Shown here one piece after another: positions 58,880 through 64,000 of a stretch of 64,000 nt of DNA. The notes under the pieces are model-generated. The model was not told the DNA's origin, made no database searches, and saw only the letters and a list, made by a program, of their open reading frames with translations. Position 1 is the first letter of the stretch, and the number at the start of each line of letters is the position of its first letter. Both the position numbers and the translations under genes were made by a program. Source of the stretch: Rikenella sp031549665 (lineage in GTDB: Bacteria > Bacteroidota > Bacteroidia > Bacteroidales > Rikenellaceae); assembly GCA_031549665.1 (NCBI GenBank), contig JAVBPJ010000001.1, positions 268,118 through 332,117 of the forward strand. Reading direction: 5' to 3'.

Positions 58880-59983
58880 ATGCCGAACGACCCCCGCATC
58901 GAAACGATTCTGAGCCGCCTGGAACAAGGCCAACGGCTCGCGGACGACGACGCCCTGGCCCTGTTCGAACGCGGCCCCCTGGCGCGTTTGGGCGACCTGG
59001 CCCGTCGCCGCAAGGAGCAGATCGGCGGGCAGAGCGTCTTCTACAACCGAAACATCCACCTCGAACCCACCAACATCTGTGTGTTCCGTTGCCGGTTCTG
59101 CTCGTACCGGCGCGAGGAGGGCGAGGCCGACGCGTGGTACCACGACCTCGACCAGATCGAACAGATCGCCCGCAGCCACGCCCGCGAAGCCATCACCGAA
59201 GTACACCTGGTGGGCGGAGTCCATCCCGACCACACCCTCGACACCTACTGCGACATGGTGGCCCGCGTGAAACGCGCCCTGCCCGGCGTAACCGTCAAAG
59301 CCTACACCGCCGTCGAGCTGCACCACGTCATCCGCCAGGCGGGCCTTTCGCTGGAAGAGGGGCTTCGCCGCCTGCAAGCCTCTGGCATGGAAGCCATCCC
59401 CGGCGGCGGAGCCGAAATCTTCGCCCCCGCCATCCGCCGCCAAATTTGTCCCGAAAAACCGGGCGCGCAGGAGTGGCTCGACACCCACCGCGCCGCCCAC
59501 CGGCTCGGCATCCCCACCAACGCGACCATCCTGTACGGCCACCTGGAGAGCTACGCCGACCGGATCGACCACCTGCGCCAATTGCGCGAATTGCAAGACG
59601 ACACCCACGGTTTCGACGCCTTTATCCCGCTCAAGTACCGCCACCGCCACAACCAACTCTCGCACCTGGGCGAAGTGTCGCTGCCCGAAGACCTGCGCAT
59701 GATGGCCCTTTCGCGGCTCTACCTCGACAACATTCCCCACCTGAAAGCCTACTGGCCCATGCTGGGGATCGACGCCACCGAACTGGCCCTGGGTTTCGGC
59801 GCCGACGACATTGACGGCACCATCGACGACACCACCAAAATCTACTCGATGGCCGGAGCCGAAGAGCAGCACCCGCGGATGAGCATCCGCCAAATGGAAA
59901 CCCTGGTTGAACGAGCCGGATACCGGGCCGTCGAACGAGACACCTTTTACCGAACGGTCGAAAAATCCGTACCTTTGCCCTAA
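58880..59983 (+). CDS. mqnE: Aminofutalosine synthase MqnE
   Basis: Radical-SAM enzyme that makes 6-amino-6-deoxyfutalosine in the futalosine route to menaquinone. The 367 residues carry the cluster motif CVFRCRFC (Cys67, Cys71, Cys74), then EVHLVGGVHPDHTLDTYCDM, VKAYTAVELHHV, GGGAEIFAPAIRRQICP and TNATILYGHLESYADRIDHL, which fit MqnE better than its relative MqnC. It implies menaquinone by the futalosine pathway rather than the classical Men pathway. The promoter of the next gene lies inside its last codons. Confidence 0.9.
   Translation: MPNDPRIETILSRLEQGQRLADDDALALFERGPLARLGDLARRRKEQIGGQSVFYNRNIHLEPTNICVFRCRFCSYRREEGEADAWYHDLDQIEQIARSHAREAITEVHLVGGVHPDHTLDTYCDMVARVKRALPGVTVKAYTAVELHHVIRQAGLSLEEGLRRLQASGMEAIPGGGAEIFAPAIRRQICPEKPGAQEWLDTHRAAHRLGIPTNATILYGHLESYADRIDHLRQLRELQDDTHGFDAFIPLKYRHRHNQLSHLGEVSLPEDLRMMALSRLYLDNIPHLKAYWPMLGIDATELALGFGADDIDGTIDDTTKIYSMAGAEEQHPRMSIRQMETLVERAGYRAVERDTFYRTVEKSVPLP
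59970..59977 (+). promoter_or_regulatory. -7 box of the PASTA gene inside the end of mqnE
   Basis: TACCTTTG lies within the last codons of mqnE, 22 bases before the ATG at 60000. Confidence 0.6.
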
Positions 59984-59999
59984 ACCACCCGATACCACG

Positions 60000-61064
60000 A
60001 TGGCGTTCCCTCCCGTTCCCCCCTCGTACCCCTCGTCGCAGAAAAAAGGGCCGCAACCGCCCAAGCCGAGCGACCGTCCCGCACCCGCCAAACCGCAGGG
60101 CGGCAAGCCCCGTATCCCCTTCGGGAAGGGGAACGGCGACGGCCCCTCCGCCCAATGGAAACAACAAGCCGCCCAGGGGTGGCAGAAAACACACCGCACC
60201 CTGCGCGGCAACACACTGCTGCGGACATTGGTCATTTTCCTGTCGCTTTCGATCGTCGCGCTGTTCCTGGTGAGCATGTTCCTGAAAATCTACACCCGGC
60301 ACGGCCAAAAATTCATTGTCCCCACCCTGATCGGCCAAAGCGTCGACGACGCCGCCAAACTCGCCAAAAAAGGCGACCTGCGGCTGGAGATCATCGACTC
60401 GCTGTACATGCCCAAGCAACCCCCCGGAGTGATCCTCGACCAAAGCCCCAAGCCCGGCATGGGAGTCAAATCGGGCCGTCGGGTATTCCTGACCATCAAC
60501 GCATTCCGTCCACGCACCGCCGTCATTCCGTACGTCGCTGGATTCTCGCTTCGGCAGGCCAAGAACGTGCTGGAGAACAAGGGATTCGAGATCGAACGGT
60601 TGGTCTATCGCAACGACATGGCCACCAACAACGTGCTGGAGGAGCGCTACGAAGGCACGCTGATCCTGTCCGGAAACAGCCTCGAGGCCGAACTCGGTTC
60701 AGCCATCACCCTGGTCGTGGGAGTCAACCACGGCGACCCGCTGCCGCAAGTTCCCAAAGTGATCGGCCTCACCCTGCGCGAAGCCCGAAGCCGCCTGTGG
60801 GAGGTAGGTCTTAACCTCGGAGAAACCAAATACGACCTGGCTGTTCCGGCCGACCAGCACGAAGACGCACGCGTCTACCGGCAAGAACCCAACCTGCTCA
60901 GTCGAAGCGACTACGGAGGCCGGGTAGCGCTGTGGTTGACCCTGGACCCCGCTCAAATCGCCTCGTCTGAGAAAGAATCCGAGACCCGCGCCCGCACCAT
61001 TTCGAATCAGGACGTGGAGGACGACGAACTGCTCGACACCGACCCCTCAGTCGACGAACAATAG
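60000..61064 (+). CDS. Membrane-anchored PASTA-domain protein
   Basis: A 354-residue protein with a basic, proline-rich cytoplasmic N-terminus (about 1-72), one TM segment (about 73-97, LLRTLVIFLSLSIVALFLV) and three PASTA domains (FIVPTLIGQSVDDAAKLAKKG; AVIPYVAGFSLRQAKNVLENKG; LPQVPKVIGLTLREARSRLW), then an acidic tail. PASTA domains bind peptidoglycan stem peptides. No kinase or penicillin-binding domain is attached, which is the usual Bacteroidota form, with unknown function. It is 4 bases before rluD. Confidence 0.9.
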   Translation: MAFPPVPPSYPSSQKKGPQPPKPSDRPAPAKPQGGKPRIPFGKGNGDGPSAQWKQQAAQGWQKTHRTLRGNTLLRTLVIFLSLSIVALFLVSMFLKIYTRHGQKFIVPTLIGQSVDDAAKLAKKGDLRLEIIDSLYMPKQPPGVILDQSPKPGMGVKSGRRVFLTINAFRPRTAVIPYVAGFSLRQAKNVLENKGFEIERLVYRNDMATNNVLEERYEGTLILSGNSLEAELGSAITLVVGVNHGDPLPQVPKVIGLTLREARSRLWEVGLNLGETKYDLAVPADQHEDARVYRQEPNLLSRSDYGGRVALWLTLDPAQIASSEKESETRARTISNQDVEDDELLDTDPSVDEQ

Positions 61065-61068
61065 CCCC

Positions 61069-62130
61069 ATGAGAAGCGACATCGACGAGGAACTCCGCGA
61101 CGAGGAGGAGGCCGGCGAGGAACTCTACGAACATTTCCACATCACCGCCGATAAGGGGCAGGGACTGCTTCGGATCGACAAATTTCTGGTTACGCGGCTC
61201 GAAAGCACCTCGCGCAACCGCATTCAGGCCGCCGCCGACGCGGGCAACATCCGGGTGAACGGCACGCCGGTCAAACCCAGCTACAAGATCAAGCCGCTCG
61301 ACGAAGTGTCGATCGTGCTGCCCTACCCGCCCCGGCAGGTCGAAATCATCGCCGAGGACATTCCGCTCGACATTGTGTACGAAGACGACCACATCATCGT
61401 CATCAACAAACCCGCCGGCATGGTCGTCCACCCCGGACACGGCAACTATCGCGGCACGCTGGTGAACGCCCTCACGTTCCACCTGCAGGGGCTTCCGCTG
61501 TTCAGCAGCGGCGACCTGCGGGCCGGACTCGTCCACCGGATCGACAAAAACACCTCGGGCCTGCTGGTGGTGGCCAAGAACGAACGGGCGCACGCCTTTC
61601 TGGCACGCCAGTTTTTCGACCACACCATCCAGCGACGCTACCACGCGCTGGTGTGGGGCAACATGGAGCAGGACGAGGGAACCATCACCGGCAACATCGG
61701 CCGTTCGCTGCAAGACCGCCTCAAAATGGCCGTCTTCCCGGAAGGGAGTCCTCTGGGCAAGCACGCCGTTACACACTACCGCGTGCTGAAACGACTGGGC
61801 TACGTCAACCTCGTGGAGTGCCGCCTGGAGACGGGCCGCACCCACCAGATCCGCGTACACATGGCCCACGTCGGCCACCCGCTGTTCAACGACGAGCGCT
61901 ACGGCGGCGACCGCATCCTGAAAGGAACCACTTTTACCAAGTACAAACAGTTCGTCGAGAACTGCTTTGCGCTGATGCCCCGGCAGGGGCTGCACGCCCT
62001 GAGTCTGGGCTTCACCCATCCTGCGACCCGCGAGCAGGTTTATTTCGAATCGACCTACCCCGCCGATTTTTCGGCCGTCATCGATCGCTGGAAGAACTAC
62101 ACCGCCGCCCGCCCCGCCGAGCAGGAGTAG
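61069..62130 (+). CDS. rluD: RluA-family 23S rRNA pseudouridine synthase (RluD type)
   Basis: Modifies uridines in 23S rRNA. The 353-residue protein has an N-terminal acidic lead, an S4 RNA-binding domain (RIDKFLVTRLESTSRNRIQAAADAGNIRVNG), and the catalytic core with IVINKPAGMVVHPGHGN, GLVHRIDKNTSGLLVVAK (catalytic Asp) and ECRLETGRTHQIRVH. It shows the RluD layout; the exact uridine targets are inferred. It probably shares the PASTA gene's transcript. It is the last gene with normal high GC before the AT-rich segment. Confidence 0.93.
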   Translation: MRSDIDEELRDEEEAGEELYEHFHITADKGQGLLRIDKFLVTRLESTSRNRIQAAADAGNIRVNGTPVKPSYKIKPLDEVSIVLPYPPRQVEIIAEDIPLDIVYEDDHIIVINKPAGMVVHPGHGNYRGTLVNALTFHLQGLPLFSSGDLRAGLVHRIDKNTSGLLVVAKNERAHAFLARQFFDHTIQRRYHALVWGNMEQDEGTITGNIGRSLQDRLKMAVFPEGSPLGKHAVTHYRVLKRLGYVNLVECRLETGRTHQIRVHMAHVGHPLFNDERYGGDRILKGTTFTKYKQFVENCFALMPRQGLHALSLGFTHPATREQVYFESTYPADFSAVIDRWKNYTAARPAEQE

Positions 62131-62140
62131 GAATCAGTAT

Positions 62141-62170
62141 GAGGACCGTCTACACGCGGCCCTCATTTTA
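62141..62170 (+). terminator. Weak terminator after rluD
   Basis: GAGGACCG (62141-62148) pairs with CGGCCCTC (62157-62164) apart from one mismatch, followed by ATTTTATC. Confidence 0.55.
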
Positions 62171-62383
62171 TCTGCGGACTAATTGCCCGGGATTAAATAC
62201 ACCACCACATTGTAGGCAGGTAACTTTAACCTTATTGCTGCCAATAAATCCAGCAAGCAATCCAATCCCACCTGTTAATATAGCTCCACCGACAGCTTTA
62301 CCAAGCCCGAATCCTTTCTTATTGGCAGTTAAGTGTTCGGAGTTGCACGCAGGACATCGTAATGTTGGGTATTGATTTTCCAT
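62168..62383 (-). CDS. Small zinc-ribbon protein with glycine-rich membrane segment
   Basis: A 71-residue protein. A zinc ribbon is split in two: RCPACNSEHL near residue 9 and CLQCGGVF near residue 56. Between them lies a Gly-rich hydrophobic stretch (about 26-48, GLGKAVGGAILTGGIGLLAGFIG) that could be a glycine-zipper membrane segment. No function is known to me. The codon use and GC content are unlike the neighbouring core genes. It lies 12 bases downstream of the lipoprotein gene on the same strand. Confidence 0.7.
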   Translation of the reverse strand: MENQYPTLRCPACNSEHLTANKKGFGLGKAVGGAILTGGIGLLAGFIGSNKVKVTCLQCGGVFNPGQLVRR

Positions 62384-62395
62384 GATTTTATCGAA

Positions 62396-62713
62396 TTAAA
62401 AATTAGGGTGTTCTCGCATGTAGGCGTCAATAGCATCGAGATCATCTTGCTGCTGTTTACTGCCCTGATACTGAATCTGATTAGCCTTTCCATCAATCGT
62501 CTGGTAATCACCATCACTACTTACGGTAGGAGTATATTCATCTTCATCCATGTAGCCGGACGAAGTTTCAATGGTTTCTTGTTGTACTCTTGGCGAAGAA
62601 TTACTAGATGAAGTATCAACAGTTTCCCGCTTTACTTGTTGCGAAGAATTGCTGCACGAAACAACAATCATGAATGTAACTCCGATTGCAATTAGTTTGG
62701 CTGATGTTTTCAT
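62396..62713 (-). CDS. Small lipoprotein, Ser/Thr/Gln-rich
   Basis: A 105-residue predicted lipoprotein: signal MKTSAKLIAIGVTFMIVVSC with lipobox VVSC (Cys20). The mature part is low complexity, with two related segments (QVKRETVDTSSSNSSP and RVQQETIETSSGYMDE) and a C-terminal QQQDDLDAIDAYMREHPNF. It is not recognised. It lies upstream of the zinc-ribbon gene and divergent from the XRE regulator gene, and its AT-rich composition differs from the core genome. Start and frame look firm. Confidence 0.7.
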   Translation of the reverse strand: MKTSAKLIAIGVTFMIVVSCSNSSQQVKRETVDTSSSNSSPRVQQETIETSSGYMDEDEYTPTVSSDGDYQTIDGKANQIQYQGSKQQQDDLDAIDAYMREHPNF

Positions 62714-62810
62714 AATGCTTTTAGTTTACGTATTGAGTTATCTTACATGATAACCACAACACAAATATATAAAAGAATCTTTGTTATCAAAAATGACAAC
62801 AAGAATTCTT

Positions 62811-63029
62811 ATGGAGAAACAAGCTGTTTTAATCCAGATTGGTCAGCGAATACGTGATATTAGGGAACAAAAAGGAATCAGTCAACAGGATCTGGCTGCT
62901 GGCTGTAACTTCGAGAAATCCAACATGAGCCGGATTGAGGCAGGACGTTCAAACTTTACGATTGGAACGCTTGTCAAAATTTGTCAGGTACTTAAAATTA
63001 AACTATCGGATTTGATGACGGACCTTTAG
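62811..63029 (+). CDS. XRE-family helix-turn-helix regulator
   Basis: A 72-residue single-domain DNA-binding protein (MEKQAVLIQIGQRIRDIREQ, then KGISQQDLAAGCNFEKSNMSRIEAGRSNFTI and the last helix LVKICQVLKIKLSDLM). It is the typical stand-alone Cro/C1-type domain found on mobile elements and in small regulatory modules. In-frame starts at 62793 (ATG) and 62781 (TTG) are possible; 62811 gives the usual family start. A loose box AATCTTTG lies just upstream. It is divergent from the lipoprotein gene and may regulate it. Confidence 0.85.
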   Translation: MEKQAVLIQIGQRIRDIREQKGISQQDLAAGCNFEKSNMSRIEAGRSNFTIGTLVKICQVLKIKLSDLMTDL

Positions 63030-63117
63030 TCTTACTCCAAAGAAAAACACACAACTATAGTTGTGTTAAAACATTGCCACAAATTAATATGTCAAATTCT
63101 GTAATTAATAACGAAGC

Positions 63118-63720
63118 ATGAGAGAATTTAACAACCCTAAAGAGCGCGCATATTTAGAGCTATTATCAGAAATGAGCAAAAATCCGGAACTAAACTTGGG
63201 CAACTTCGTAGCTAAATGTATCCTGAATAAGGATAGAGCTGTTGAGATTCGAAACGATGAAATCATATTCTTTCTCAAATTCACAAATGACAATGAGCAT
63301 GTATTTATAAATGATCTATCAGGTCTAACCTCATTAATTGAGATATTAAAGAAAGACAAGTTATTATTCACTCATTCCAATCCTAGAATATTACAAAATA
63401 AATTAACGGATATTTCATCCGACCATTCCGAACCCCATAACGGCCGCATCGCACTCTGCCTGACAAACGATGATCAGTTTAAAGTAAAAATTTTACAGTC
63501 TCCGAGTGATTATAGGCAATGGGTTCTTCCCACAACATTGTCTATCTATGTGCCTGAATACGTTAATCAATTTTGTTATGTCAGGCCCGAATTGATTGAC
63601 TATATAGATAATAGGTTCCGTACGCCAGAACAATTACGTTTCATACAAACCATTTGCTGGACAAGGATTGCGGCAATAATTTCGTTCATGGGATTATTAA
63701 TCGCCTTGTGGCGAGCATAA
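63118..63720 (+). CDS. Unknown protein with C-terminal membrane anchor
   Basis: A 200-residue, AT-rich gene of unknown function. The body (about 1-170) is a soluble alpha/beta region without recognised motifs (FVAKCILNKDRAVEIRNDEIIFFLKF, then RIALCLTNDDQFKVKIL and QWVLPTTLSIYVPEYV). The last 22 residues are hydrophobic (TRIAAIISFMGLLIALWRA), suggesting a tail anchor. It has a gap of about 90 bases to the XRE gene, in which no promoter was clear. Low GC content sets it apart from the core genome. Confidence 0.65.
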   Translation: MREFNNPKERAYLELLSEMSKNPELNLGNFVAKCILNKDRAVEIRNDEIIFFLKFTNDNEHVFINDLSGLTSLIEILKKDKLLFTHSNPRILQNKLTDISSDHSEPHNGRIALCLTNDDQFKVKILQSPSDYRQWVLPTTLSIYVPEYVNQFCYVRPELIDYIDNRFRTPEQLRFIQTICWTRIAAIISFMGLLIALWRA

Positions 63721-63780
63721 AAAATCCAGGAGTACTTACGACTTGCGGCCTTGGAGCGCTTGGGTAAAGGCAATAAAGAG

Positions 63781-63815
63781 GGTCCGGGATGGGGTCCGGG
63801 ATGGGGTCCGGGCGT
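63781..63815. repeat. 12-base tandem repeat, about 2.8 copies
   Basis: The unit GGTCCGGGATGG starts at 63781, 63793 and 63805, the last copy being partial (GGTCCGGGCG). It sits between the AT-rich segment and the 5S rRNA end in a gap of about 140 bases without genes. Confidence 0.8.
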
Positions 63816-63857
63816 TGACAATAAAGAAGGATTCGAGATATGTTTCGGATTCCCAAC

Positions 63858-63896
63858 AAAAAAAGAGGGCCGCGAGTCTTGCGACTTGCGGCCCTC
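63858..63896 (-). terminator. Terminator of the rRNA operon
   Basis: A 14-bp stem (63865-63878 with 63883-63896, one G-U pair), loop TTGC, followed on the minus strand by seven T. It lies 4 bases beyond the 5S 3' end. Confidence 0.9.
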
Positions 63897-63900
63897 TGAA

Positions 63901-64000
<100 letters not shown>

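Noticed and set aside
63781..63815. CRISPR-like repeat
   Set aside because: The units are directly adjacent, 12 bases long and without spacers, and no cas genes are near; it is a simple tandem repeat.

Overview
The window is about 64 kb of high-GC chromosome from a member of the Bacteroidota, most likely Bacteroidales and close to the Rikenellaceae/Alistipes type. This is an inference. It rests on the many TAnnTTTG boxes (usually TACCTTTG) just upstream of genes, the lack of recognisable Shine-Dalgarno sequences, and the gene content: BtuB/BtuG-type vitamin B12 uptake, DUF1573, DUF5074 and DUF4422 proteins, a futalosine-pathway enzyme and a long NusB. Most of the window is ordinary, densely packed core genome. 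The left edge cuts an FtsK-type translocase and the right edge cuts a 5S rRNA gene on the minus strand.

Layout: 1-5.8 kb holds ftsK (partial), a LolA-like carrier, an ABC ATPase, a PduO-type cobalamin adenosyltransferase, a small acidic protein, nusB, a DUF1573 lipoprotein and yajC. 6-10.2 kb holds tgt, an LptF/LptG-type permease, cysQ and an arginase-family enzyme. On the minus strand, 10.2-15.5 kb is a tightly overlapped six-gene run (prmC, recX, M23 peptidase, cutC, HI0933-type flavoprotein, and a methyltransferase remnant), divergent from ribD. 16.9-21.1 kb is a B12 uptake operon on the minus strand behind a clear cobalamin riboswitch: surface lipoprotein, BtuB-like receptor, BtuG-like propeller. 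A matching BtuF-BtuC-BtuD ABC importer lies at 25.4-28.3 kb, and with the adenosyltransferase at 3.2 kb these make a coherent B12 salvage set. 21-25 kb holds a DEAD-box helicase, a two-domain FKBP-like lipoprotein, an RsmI-like methylase and sodB.

28-31 kb on the minus strand holds an ECF sigma factor, a zinc-ribbon coiled-coil protein, a NIF3 protein and a MerR regulator. 31-38 kb on the plus strand holds a stand-alone riboflavin kinase, ahcY, rubrerythrin, L-serine dehydratase and gcvP. 38-40 kb has UDP-galactopyranose mutase and a DUF4422 protein. Then come slyD, a thioredoxin-like protein without CxxC, pheT, a secreted unknown, rpsA, rnz, guaA, a VOC protein and tRNA-Lys(CUU). 50.9-52.4 kb on the minus strand is a TPP-riboswitch operon with a Thi4-type thiazole synthase and ThiE. 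53-58.7 kb holds a nitroreductase, a DUF2148 protein, rfbA, rfbC, a Wzz-like protein, a glycosyltransferase, an ECF sigma factor, rsmG and the small rpmH gene. 58.9-62.1 kb holds mqnE, a PASTA protein and rluD.

From about 62.15 to 63.72 kb the base composition drops sharply to AT-rich. This stretch carries four small genes of unknown role (zinc-ribbon membrane protein, lipoprotein, XRE regulator, tail-anchored protein) squeezed between rluD and an rRNA operon, and it looks acquired. Other notable points are two related, highly structured intergenic elements (about 16.67-16.86 and 44.45-44.60 kb), repeated near-leaderless gene starts, a His-type Thi4, a Tgt without its zinc cysteines, and a methyltransferase family member that seems to have lost its catalytic core.
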